Source of the DNA: Natronococcus sp. A-GB1
Lineage (GTDB): Archaea > Halobacteriota > Halobacteria > Halobacteriales > Natrialbaceae
Assembly: GCF_029688845.1 (NCBI RefSeq)
Contig: NZ_JARUKW010000005.1
Span: 1 to 64,000, forward strand
Direction: 5' to 3'
Length of the DNA: 64,000 nt
In this document: one piece after another, positions 8,143 to 15,245 of the stretch
Layout of the letters: every line of letters starts with the position of its first letter
How positions within the stretch are numbered: position 1 is the first letter of the stretch
Translations under genes and position numbers: made by a program
Notes under the pieces: model-generated
What the model was told of the DNA's origin: nothing
The model's database searches: none
What the model saw: the letters and a program-made list of their open reading frames with translations, nothing else

Positions 8143-8383
8143 TTTTGGTCTACCACTCTCGAGGGAAACTGGCCGGGAGCGGACGCCGAGCACTGCGAGG
8201 AGTCCGCGACCCGGGGGAGGGCAGGCCGTTTACCGCCATTTACCGCGAGCGAACCCGGAGGGTGAGCGAGCGGGCCGACGACTGACGTGGAGAGCGCGGC
8301 GCTACGCGCCGCGATCAAGCGAACGGCGAAGCCGTGAGCTGAGAACGCCACGCGTTCGGAACGGAGGGAGGAGTGCTTTTGAT
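8143..8383. other. Intergenic stretch with GAGCG/GCGAA-type repeat sequence
   Basis: No gene is supported. The stretch holds GCGAGCGAACCCGGAGGG and GTGAGCGAGCGG near 8246-8276, then the hairpin plus GCGAACGGCGAAGCCGTGAGC module at 8296-8340 and the inverted repeat at 8384-8454 (both listed). Such GAGCGAA-rich filler is common in haloarchaeal spacers between convergent genes. Confidence 0.6.
8296..8340. repeat. Hairpin plus GCGAACGG...GTGAGC repeat module (copy A)
   Basis: A perfect 7-bp hairpin (GCGGCGC, loop TAC, GCGCCGC) at 8296-8312 is followed by GATCAAGCGAACGGCGAAGCCGTGAGC. A similar arrangement (7-bp hairpin with loop GTA, then GATAC-GCGAACGG...CGTGAGC) lies inside the MMPL/RND gene at 60181-60232. 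The shared order suggests one dispersed repeat family. Confidence 0.5.
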
Positions 8384-8454
8384 CGAAATTTTACCGAGGG
8401 ACGTCGCGGCCGCGGCGATACCGCGGCCGCGACAGACTGCAGCGTAAAATTTCG
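8384..8454. repeat. Nested inverted repeat between convergent genes (copy 1)
   Basis: The outer arms CGAAATTTTAC (8384-8394) and GTAAAATTTCG (8444-8454) are perfect complements. Inside is a perfect 13-bp GC stem, GTCGCGGCCGCGG / CCGCGGCCGCGAC at 8403-8415 and 8421-8433, with loop CGATA. The element ends directly at the tfs stop codon. A similar element, also carrying CCCTCGGTAAAA at one arm, lies at 61953-62021. It may act as a two-way terminator for the convergent genes, or be a miniature mobile element. Confidence 0.7.
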
Positions 8455-8763
8455 TTAGTTGTCGTCCTCGCGCCACTTGTACTCGCACTCGCTACAGATG
8501 AAAAACCGCGTCTCGGACTCGTCGGCCGAGCGGATCTGTTGCATGTACCAGTACGCGCGGTCGTGACCACACTCGGGACAGTGCGCGTCCGTTTCGGGCA
8601 GCGACGTCTCCTCGGAGGACTCGATGACCTCGGACGCCTCCTGGTCGTCGGTCAGCGTGTACTCGGCGGCGTCGCCCTGCGGCTTCGTGAAGCCGCAGCT
8701 CCCGCACTCCCAGATGCCGTCGTCGGCTTTCATCATCGAACCGCATTCGTCGCAGAATTCCAT
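8455..8763 (-). CDS. tfs: Transcription elongation factor TFS
   Basis: A 102-aa factor that rescues backtracked archaeal RNA polymerase by stimulating transcript cleavage, like TFIIS. The N-terminal zinc ribbon is CDECGSMM followed by CGSCG. The C-terminal ribbon is CPECGHDRAYW followed by CSECEYKW, and between them the acidic tip reads RSADESETRF, with the D-E pair that reaches the polymerase active site. The start is the ATG at 8761-8763 (MEFCDECG), as the first cysteine must be near the N-terminus; the longer frame upstream is a shadow. It is probably in one transcription unit with the DUF5789 gene upstream. Confidence 0.95.
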   Translation of the reverse strand: MEFCDECGSMMKADDGIWECGSCGFTKPQGDAAEYTLTDDQEASEVIESSEETSLPETDAHCPECGHDRAYWYMQQIRSADESETRFFICSECEYKWREDDN

Positions 8764-8812
8764 CGTTGTCCGGCATACGTCGGTGGAGCGACTTAAACGA
8801 CCCGTTTGGGTG

Positions 8813-9067
8813 TTAGCCCTCTCCCTCCGACTGGTACGGCTCGCCGACGGCCTCCCGCGGCAGGACGTTGTGCAGTTCAGCCTCGAGATCGTCGGCCGAC
8901 TCGAACCGATCGCTGTTGGTCCGGCCGACGAGTTCGCCCAGGTTGCGTTCGCCGTCGGCCAGCAGCAGGGTGACGCCCTCGAGTTCGGTCGCCGCCGTCT
9001 CGGCCTCGACCGGGTACTCGAGGCGCTCGAACGCGTCGTCGATTCGACTGAGTTTGACTTCCTCCAT
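8813..9067 (-). CDS. DUF5789 family protein
   Basis: An 84-aa acidic protein of a haloarchaea-restricted family. The characteristic pieces can be seen: KLSRIDDAFERLEYPV, TLLLADGERNLGELVGR, and the end LHNVLPREAVGEPYQSEGEG. The start is the ATG at 9065-9067; the frame stays open far upstream but only as a shadow of the MFS gene. The function is unknown, and the protein is widely conserved in Halobacteria. It is 49 nt upstream of tfs on the same strand, so a link with transcription is possible but only positional. Confidence 0.88.
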   Translation of the reverse strand: MEEVKLSRIDDAFERLEYPVEAETAATELEGVTLLLADGERNLGELVGRTNSDRFESADDLEAELHNVLPREAVGEPYQSEGEG

Positions 9068-9181
9068 GCGAGGGAGACGCGCGCCAGGGTCTTGTAGAGC
9101 GATGCAACCAAATCTGACTGTCAGCCCGACAGCCATTTCGATTCGAAACGATAATCGGGGTGGGTTACGCAGTTCGAGGCG

Positions 9182-10468
9182 ATGCGGCGTCTCGTTCACT
9201 GGATTCTCGCGCAGTTCGCCGTCGACAGGCGCGTGCTCGCGCTGGCGTTCGCCCGAATGGCGGACGGGGTCGGTAACTCCTTTCTGATCATCGTGATCCC
9301 GCTGTACGTCGCCGACGACGTCGTCGGCGGACCGACGTTCGGCCTCAGCGAGGCGATGATCATCGGCGTCATCCTCTCGCTCTTTGGCTTTCTCAACAGC
9401 TCCTTCCAGCCGATCACCGGGCGCCTCTCGGACCGAACGAGGCGGCGAAAGACGTTCATCCTGGTCGGTCTCGGCGGACTCGCGCTGACGAATCTGGCGT
9501 ACGTCTTCGCCGAGACCTACGTCTCCCTGCTCGTGATCCGCGGCCTCCAGGGGATCAGCGTCGCCTTCATCATCCCCGCATCGGTCGCACTGGTCAACGA
9601 ACTCGCGACGACGGGCGATCGGGGCGGGAACATGGGCGTCTACAACACGTTCCGGCTGGTCGGCTTCGGCGCGGGCCCCGTCGCCGCCGGTGCGGTGGTC
9701 AGCGCCGGCCCCTACCCGCTTCCGGGCGGGCTGGCGATCAGCGGCTTCGACGCCGCTTTCTACGTTGCCGCGATCACGGCGACGCTGAGCTACCTGCTGG
9801 TGACGGTCCTGATTACGGACCCCGAGTCGACGGGCGCGACCGCGGGCGCGGATCTCTCGATCGACGTCTTCGATTCGTCGGGAAAGAACCTGCTCGATCC
9901 GATCTTCACCCTGGGCGTCGTCTCGCTGTTCATGGCGGCGGCGATCGCCCTGTTCGCGACGATCCAGCCACAGGTCAACGACCACCTCGACCAGGGGTCG
10001 ACCTGGTTCGGCCTCCAGTTCGCGGCGTTCATCCTTGCCCAGATCCTCCTGCAGACACCGATCGGCCGGGCCTGTGACCAGTACGGTCGGCGGCCGTTCA
10101 TCCTCGCCGGGATGATCGTCCTCGTCCCCGCGACGATGGCTCAGGGGCTGGTCGCGAGCTCCGAGGCCATGTTCCTTGCCCGTCTCGTCCAGGGGATCGC
10201 CGGTGCGATGGTGTTCGCACCCGCGCTGGCGCTGGCCGGCGACCTCGCCGGCGACGGCGAGTCGGGGTCGAAGCTCTCGGTGCTGACGATGGCCTTCGGC
10301 TTCGGGATCGCGATCGGCCCGTTCTCCTCGGGCGCGCTGATCGGCTACGGGTTCTGGGTCCCCTTCGCCTTCGGCACCGTGCTGGCAGCGCTGGGGGCGA
10401 TCCTCGTCTACACGCAGGTCGAGGAAACCCTCGAGACGACCGCTCCGGTCCCGATACTCGGGGATTGA
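9182..10468 (+). CDS. Major facilitator superfamily transporter
   Basis: A 428-aa membrane protein with about 12 transmembrane helices and the MFS layout. The loop 2-3 motif appears as GRLSDRTRRRKTFILVG near residues 80-95 and the matching second-half loop as GRACDQYGRRPFILAG near 297-312. The start MRRLVHWILAQFAVDRR precedes the first helix. Family members of this type are often drug/proton antiporters or sugar transporters, but no substrate can be read from the sequence. It is divergent from the DUF5789 gene and followed by the DUF5797 gene after 54 nt. Confidence 0.9.
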   Translation: MRRLVHWILAQFAVDRRVLALAFARMADGVGNSFLIIVIPLYVADDVVGGPTFGLSEAMIIGVILSLFGFLNSSFQPITGRLSDRTRRRKTFILVGLGGLALTNLAYVFAETYVSLLVIRGLQGISVAFIIPASVALVNELATTGDRGGNMGVYNTFRLVGFGAGPVAAGAVVSAGPYPLPGGLAISGFDAAFYVAAITATLSYLLVTVLITDPESTGATAGADLSIDVFDSSGKNLLDPIFTLGVVSLFMAAAIALFATIQPQVNDHLDQGSTWFGLQFAAFILAQILLQTPIGRACDQYGRRPFILAGMIVLVPATMAQGLVASSEAMFLARLVQGIAGAMVFAPALALAGDLAGDGESGSKLSVLTMAFGFGIAIGPFSSGALIGYGFWVPFAFGTVLAALGAILVYTQVEETLETTAPVPILGD

Positions 10469-10522
10469 CCCGTCCGCGTCGGGACACAACGCAAAAGTAC
10501 CGGATCCGCATATCTCCCGACG

Positions 10523-11023
10523 ATGACGCTCTCGGACGAGGCCACGGAACGGTTGGCCGACGTGGTGGAACTACAGCCGACGAAGAACTCGGAGCTGCAG
10601 GATCGGTGGGGACTGGAAAGCGGCAGCGAAGTCCACCAGTACCTCGAGAACGAGCTCGGCGACTACTACTTTCGCGACGACAACAGCCTGATTCGGGCGA
10701 CGAGCGAGGCCGCAGACCTCGTCGACGTCGAACCGGGCGTCGAGAGCGACCCCGACGACGGCACCCCCTCCAAGATCCGGGTGCCCGAACTCCAGGCGCG
10801 AATCGTCGAGGTGCTCGCCGGTCCCGACGAGGAGTCGGAGAGCGTCGTCTCGGTGTTACACAAGCTCCGGGACGCCTACGACGTCGATCCCGACTCCGAG
10901 GACGTCCGCTCGGGTCTCCAGAGCCTGCGCCGGAAGGGCGTCGTCGAGATCGAGTACCGCACCGTCCCGACGTTCCGGCTGGCCGTCGAGCGCGACGAAC
11001 TCGAGGTCACGACGACCGACTGA
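10523..11023 (+). CDS. DUF5797 family protein, winged-helix-like
   Basis: A 166-aa acidic protein of a haloarchaea-restricted family. The N-terminal half (ERLADVVELQPTKNSELQDRWGLESGSEVHQYL split around residue 30) looks like a small helical DNA-binding domain that senses segment identity, and a second helical unit follows near residues 95-150 (VSVLHKLRDAYDV). The combination of two wHTH-like units suggests a transcriptional regulator, but this is inference. It follows the MFS transporter on the same strand and could control it. Confidence 0.8.
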   Translation: MTLSDEATERLADVVELQPTKNSELQDRWGLESGSEVHQYLENELGDYYFRDDNSLIRATSEAADLVDVEPGVESDPDDGTPSKIRVPELQARIVEVLAGPDEESESVVSVLHKLRDAYDVDPDSEDVRSGLQSLRRKGVVEIEYRTVPTFRLAVERDELEVTTTD

Positions 11024-11084
11024 AGCTCCCTCGCCTCGCGCTCGCCGAACGCCTCGATTGCCACGTTTCAGCCGTCGTTGCGAG

Positions 11085-12143
11085 CTACAGTCCGGGTCGC
11101 CGACGGCGCCGCCGCTCCTCGAGCAGCGTCGAGAGCCGCGTTCCCGGTCCGCCCTCGATCGGCCACCCTCGGATTCGCCAGACCGGGGGCTCCGGTTCGA
11201 ACTCGGGACAGGAGCCCGAACACTCCGCGGCCGTCTGGCAGCGCCCCTTGGCCTCGCAGTGAGGACGGAGCTGCGTTCCGTCCGTTCCGCGCAGCGCGAA
11301 GTGCCGACAGTCGGGACGCATCGTCTCGACGAACGAGCGCCAGCCGCGCTCGTAGGCCCGCTCCGCGATCGCGAGGCGCTTTTCGGCCTTCCGCTCCGGA
11401 GCGACGTACTCGAACCGGGCCGCCGAGCCGTCCCGCTCGCCGCCGTCGGGTCGCTCGAGGATCCGGGTTCCCGGCTGGTCGACCGACAGCGACCGGGGGT
11501 ACCACGCGATCTCGGCCGACAGCGACTCGGGCTCGAGCGCGAGCACGCCCGCCTCGACGGGGAGGCCCTCGAACAGCACGGGCTCGACGCGCTCGCCCGT
11601 CTTCCGGGTGGCGACCCAGACCTCGTCGGCGAGCCCCAGCGCGACGTCGTACTCGAGCTGGGTCGCGAGGGTTCGGGCGGCGCTCGCGTCGAGGTCGGGT
11701 TTGTTCTCGATGGCGACAATCCGGTCGATCCACGCTGGATAGGCCCACTTCCGGCGGATCTCGATGCGGTTACTCCGTTTTCCCACGTCGAGGATCCCCC
11801 GGTCGTCGGCCTCGTGGATCGCCTCGCGGACGTACCGCCAGGGGTAGCCCGGATCCGGGAGCGCGTCGCGGTAGTAGGCCCAGTCGGTGGGCGCGTTCCG
11901 GACGACGTGCAGGAGGTCGCCGTCGAGTCGCTTCGGGCCGAAGTTCGCGCGGGTCTCGAGAGCCTTGCGGTCGCACTCGAGGACGATCGTGTCCCAGCGT
12001 CGGCGCTTCGTGCCGAGCTGGCGGGCGACGAGGACCGCACGGTCGTCCGCGAGGGGCTCGGCCGGCGGCCACTCCCGCTCGGCCCAGCGGCAGCTCCGCA
12101 GCTCGAAGGCGAACTCGCTGTCGGTCGCTCGCGTTCGCGTCAC
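11085..12143 (-). CDS. DUF5787 family protein
   Basis: A 352-aa protein of a haloarchaeal family of unknown function, starting with GTG at 12141-12143 (MTRTRATDSEFAFELRSC). Several features recall restriction-endonuclease-like or nuclease folds: IENKPDLDASAARTLATQL and VWVATRKT near residues 160-195, an acidic-lysine arrangement as in PD-(D/E)XK enzymes (E in the strand IVAIENK, then an acidic-lysine pair). A cysteine cluster follows near 275-310 (DCRHFALRG, CEAKGRCQTAAECSG), which could bind zinc or an iron-sulfur cluster as in Cas4 or AddB-type nucleases. The nuclease idea is inference from these motifs. Confidence 0.8.
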   Translation of the reverse strand: MTRTRATDSEFAFELRSCRWAEREWPPAEPLADDRAVLVARQLGTKRRRWDTIVLECDRKALETRANFGPKRLDGDLLHVVRNAPTDWAYYRDALPDPGYPWRYVREAIHEADDRGILDVGKRSNRIEIRRKWAYPAWIDRIVAIENKPDLDASAARTLATQLEYDVALGLADEVWVATRKTGERVEPVLFEGLPVEAGVLALEPESLSAEIAWYPRSLSVDQPGTRILERPDGGERDGSAARFEYVAPERKAEKRLAIAERAYERGWRSFVETMRPDCRHFALRGTDGTQLRPHCEAKGRCQTAAECSGSCPEFEPEPPVWRIRGWPIEGGPGTRLSTLLEERRRRRRPGL

Positions 12144-12275
12144 TGGCCGTCCGTAGGGTGATCGGCGACAAGTGCGCTGTGGTCCGCCGCCGGTTCTGGA
12201 ATTGGACTCCGAGTTGAGGCCACAGCTGGAGCTGTCGACGCCAGATCCGTTCTGCGCGTCCGCTCGTCGCTCGCC

Positions 12276-12716
12276 TTACTCCTCGTCGTCCTCTTCTAAG
12301 ATCTCGTCGAGATAGACGTGGGCCTCCTCCAGGATTTCTCGCGGCCCGTCCTGCGTGACGGTGTTGACCGCCTGCTCGTAGTCGCGCCACTGGAGGTCGC
12401 GGTGTTCGTTCGAGAGCTCCGCGCTCGCCTCGAAGGACTTCGCGACGAAGAGGTGAACGGTCTTGTGAATCGTCTTGCCGTTGGCCTCGAAGACGTAGTC
12501 GTAGTCCTCGCGGAAGCCGTCGAGTAGTCGGAACTGATCGATACCTGCCTCTTCCTTTATTTCGCGGATCGCCGTCTGCTGAAGTTCTTCATCTCCCTCG
12601 ACACCGCCCTTCGGAAACTCCCAGTCACCCGGGCGGCTCTTGAGTAGAAGATACTCGCGCCGGCCCCGCGTATCGCGGAAGAGGATCGCGCCTGCGCTCG
12701 TAGCTTCGACTGCCAT
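12276..12716 (-). CDS. Nudix hydrolase, Ap4A-hydrolase type
   Basis: A 146-aa single-domain Nudix protein. The Nudix box is complete: GGVEGDEELQQTAI then REIKEEAGI. The strand before it (EYLLLKSRPGDWEFPKG) and the final RDLQWRDYEQAVNTV are like asymmetric diadenosine tetraphosphate hydrolases, which remove signalling or toxic nucleotides. The ATG at 12714-12716 (MAVEATSAGAILF) is chosen because it sits just before the first strand; the in-frame start 57 nt upstream adds unrelated residues. The end is a poly-acidic tail (EEDDEE). Confidence 0.88.
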   Translation of the reverse strand: MAVEATSAGAILFRDTRGRREYLLLKSRPGDWEFPKGGVEGDEELQQTAIREIKEEAGIDQFRLLDGFREDYDYVFEANGKTIHKTVHLFVAKSFEASAELSNEHRDLQWRDYEQAVNTVTQDGPREILEEAHVYLDEILEEDDEE

Positions 12717-12826
12717 TACCTCGAGTAACGTGCGGGACGTTAAGAGAATATCGGACTGTGTATCCGCCGGCACCGCATCTCAGCAGGTTTTTACGCGCCG
12801 ACCGTTCACAGTTGTACAGTACCAGC

Positions 12827-13162
12827 ATGACCTTCGTCACCCGGCTCACGCTTCAGAGCGGCGATCGAGCCGCACTCGACGGCATCGTCGACGACATCAA
12901 ATCCACCGCCGAGCGCAAGGGCGCCGCGCTGAAGGGACCCCACTCCCACCCGCCCGAGAAGCTGACCGTCCCCCAGCACGCTCGCCTGCACGGCGACGAC
13001 GACCGACGGTTCGACTCCTGGAACTACACCGTCTTCACGCGCGAACTCGAGATCCACGGCCACGACGACCTCGCGCGAAACATCGCCGAACACGACTTTC
13101 CTGATTCGGTCCACATCGAAGCCGAGGTCGAACAGATCCACGGCGCGGGCCGCGGAAACTGA
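12827..13162 (+). CDS. uS10-like ribosomal-protein family protein
   Basis: A 111-aa protein with the S10 fold signature: RLTLQSGDRAALDGIVDDIK at the start, KGPHSHPPEKLTVPQ in the middle (the S10 loop), and FTRELEIHGHDDLARNIAEHDFPDSVHIEAEV at the end (too long to quote in full as one motif; key parts RELEIHG and IEAEVEQI). Haloarchaea carry the normal S10 in the elongation-factor cluster and a second, shorter S10-like protein; this gene looks like the second kind because the neighbours are not ribosomal. It may replace S10 or have a regulatory use. The stop is at 13160-13162. Confidence 0.8.
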   Translation: MTFVTRLTLQSGDRAALDGIVDDIKSTAERKGAALKGPHSHPPEKLTVPQHARLHGDDDRRFDSWNYTVFTRELEIHGHDDLARNIAEHDFPDSVHIEAEVEQIHGAGRGN

Positions 13163-13251
13163 GTCCAACCGGGTCTCAAAACGGAACGACCGATCCGGAC
13201 GGCGTCGCCGCGATCGAGGGGCTTTTCTCCGCTCGGTCGAACGCTCGAGCG

Positions 13252-13728
13252 ATGTACACGGGCAAGGTCGAGAAACCCTGCTGTCTCTGTGACGACCCCG
13301 AGATCCACCGCCGGATCGACCTGCCGCCGCGGCTCATCCAGCGGCTGCGGTACAGCGAGGCCGTCGCCTGGCGGGACGTCGTCGGCGAGGTGTCGATCCA
13401 CTTCTGTGCGTCCGACTGGGAGACGGTCCGGAAGCTCGTCCTCGAGACGGGGATGTCGCCGCTGCCCCGCTGTAACGTTGCCCGCGCCTCGTTCGATCTC
13501 CGGGTGGACTTCGAGGCGTTCACCGGCCGCACGCGCGAGGAGCCGGATCAGCAGCCGGTCGAGGAGCGGTTCTGGCGGGAGAGTCGACGGGTTCTCGCCG
13601 GCGACACCGAGTACCCGCCGTCGGATCGCGACCTCGTCCAGGCCCACGTCGTCACGCGGGCGCTTCGCGAGCTGGACGCCCCCGTTGCCCGAGCGGCGAA
13701 CACGGAGCCGGGGACCGACCGCGACTGA
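13252..13728 (+). CDS. Conserved hypothetical protein with N-terminal cysteine cluster
   Basis: A 158-aa soluble protein not recognised with confidence. It begins MYTGKVEKPCCLCDDPEIH, where CCLC plus a later FCASDW could bind a zinc ion. The central part is rich in basic/aromatic residues (RLIQRLRYSEAVAWRDVV), and the end is a charged tail (ANTEPGTDRD). The open frame is full length with GC-rich third positions like neighbouring genes, and no competing gene exists. It stands alone between the S10-like gene and the amidohydrolase, on the same strand as both. Function unknown. Confidence 0.7.
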   Translation: MYTGKVEKPCCLCDDPEIHRRIDLPPRLIQRLRYSEAVAWRDVVGEVSIHFCASDWETVRKLVLETGMSPLPRCNVARASFDLRVDFEAFTGRTREEPDQQPVEERFWRESRRVLAGDTEYPPSDRDLVQAHVVTRALRELDAPVARAANTEPGTDRD

Positions 13729-13797
13729 TGCCGCCGTCTCGCGGACCGACGAGCCGAACCCGCCACTGCTTTGGGACCTCCCTCCTAAGACGGCGCT

Positions 13798-15075
13798 ATG
13801 TCCACCGACCCGGACCTCGTTTCGCTGCGTCGAGACCTCCACCGTAAACCCGAACCCGCCTGGCGGGAGTTCTACACCACCGCGCGGATCGTCGAGGAAC
13901 TCGAGTCCCGCGTCGACCTCGACGAACTCCACGTCGGCCCCGACGCCATCGCGGCCGAACACCGCATGGGCGTCCCCGACGAAGCCGAGCTCGAGGCGTG
14001 GCACGAGCAGGCTCGCGAACACGGCGCCGACGAGGCGGTCCTCGAGTCTCTCGAAGGCGGCTATACTGGCGCCGTCGCCGTTCTCCGGAAGGGTGAGGGG
14101 CCGACGGTTGGCCTGCGGGTCGACATCGACGGCCTTCCCCAGCCCGAATCCGAGGACCCGGACCACCTCCCCGTCGCGGAGGGCTTTCGCTCCGAACACG
14201 ACGACGCGATGCACGCCTGCGGCCACGACGCCCACGCGACGATCGGGATCGGCGTCCTCGAGGCGGTCGCCGAGAGCGACTTTTCCGGGACGCTGAAGAT
14301 CTTCTTCCAGCCCGCCGAGGAGGTCGTCGGCGGCGGGAAGTCGATGGCCAAAAGCGAGCACCTCGCGGACGTCGACTACCTGCTCGGACTCCACGTCGGC
14401 CTCGACCATCCCACCGGCGAGATCGTCGCTGGCATTGACGGCTTCCTCGCAGTGCGGCACCTCGAGGCGACGTTCACCGGCGAGCCGGCCCACGCGGGCG
14501 GCCATCCCGAACAGGGCCGCAACGCCGTCCAGGCGATGGCGACGGCCGTCCAGAACTGCTACGGCATTCCGCGCCACAGCGACGGCCCCACACGGATCAA
14601 CGCGGGCGTCGTCGAGGGCGGCAGCGCGGCGAATGTCATCCCCGAGGAGGCTCGCATCGTCGCCGAGGTGCGAGGCGAGACGACCGAGCTGATGGAGTAC
14701 ATGTACGAGAAAGCCGAGCGCGTGATGCGATCCGCGGCCGAGATGCACGACTGCGAAGTCGACCTCGAGATCGGCGCGGCCGCGCCCAGCGCGACGAGCG
14801 ACCAGGCGCTCGTCGACGTCGTCGCCGACGTCGCCGGTAGCGTCGACGGCGTCGAGACCGTCCTCGAGCGCGACGAGCTCGGCGGCAGCGAGGACGCCAC
14901 CTTCCTGATGCAGGAAGTCCAGCAAAACGGCGGGCTGGCGTGTTACGTCGGCGTCGGCACCGATCACCCCGGCGGCCACCACACCTCAACGTTCGACGTC
15001 GACGAGGCGAGCCTCGGCCACGGAATCGAGACGGTCGCCGGCGCGATCGAGCGGCTCGGACGGGACGGTCCCTGA
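13798..15075 (+). CDS. M20 family amidohydrolase (AbgB/carboxypeptidase type)
   Basis: A 425-aa zinc amidohydrolase that removes acyl groups from N-acyl amino acids or similar amides. The metal-binding blocks are present: MHACGHDAHATIG (first histidine/aspartate), FQPAEEVVGGGK (catalytic glutamate pair), and the final histidine in GVGTDHPGGHHTST. The dimerisation domain is inserted near residues 215-330 (VRHLEATFTGEPAHAGGHPE). Relative to compact M20D enzymes the N-terminal part has an extra helical insertion of about 35 residues (residues 55-85, EAWHEQAREHGADEAV), which is also found in AbgB-like proteins. The natural substrate is not known. Confidence 0.9.
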   Translation: MSTDPDLVSLRRDLHRKPEPAWREFYTTARIVEELESRVDLDELHVGPDAIAAEHRMGVPDEAELEAWHEQAREHGADEAVLESLEGGYTGAVAVLRKGEGPTVGLRVDIDGLPQPESEDPDHLPVAEGFRSEHDDAMHACGHDAHATIGIGVLEAVAESDFSGTLKIFFQPAEEVVGGGKSMAKSEHLADVDYLLGLHVGLDHPTGEIVAGIDGFLAVRHLEATFTGEPAHAGGHPEQGRNAVQAMATAVQNCYGIPRHSDGPTRINAGVVEGGSAANVIPEEARIVAEVRGETTELMEYMYEKAERVMRSAAEMHDCEVDLEIGAAAPSATSDQALVDVVADVAGSVDGVETVLERDELGGSEDATFLMQEVQQNGGLACYVGVGTDHPGGHHTSTFDVDEASLGHGIETVAGAIERLGRDGP

Positions 15076-15245
15076 CGACGCACCCCCGCAACCGGCTGAC
15101 TACGACGCCGGATCGAAACGAACCTATCTGCCGGATGAACTTTATTGCCACTCGATCGAAACAGTCGAGTAGTGATGCGACCTCGCCCGCAGCCCCGCTG
15201 TTCGTTCCCTGACTCTCGAGTGCGTTCCCGGAGCGTGATCGAGCC

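Noticed and set aside
8813..10489. A 558-codon minus-strand frame over the MFS gene
   Set aside because: The translation is R/E/D/G-rich low-quality sequence opposite twelve membrane helices; only its last 84 codons (DUF5789) are real.
13024..14982. Long minus-strand frame over the M20 amidohydrolase
   Set aside because: Antisense shadow of an enzyme with intact zinc ligands.
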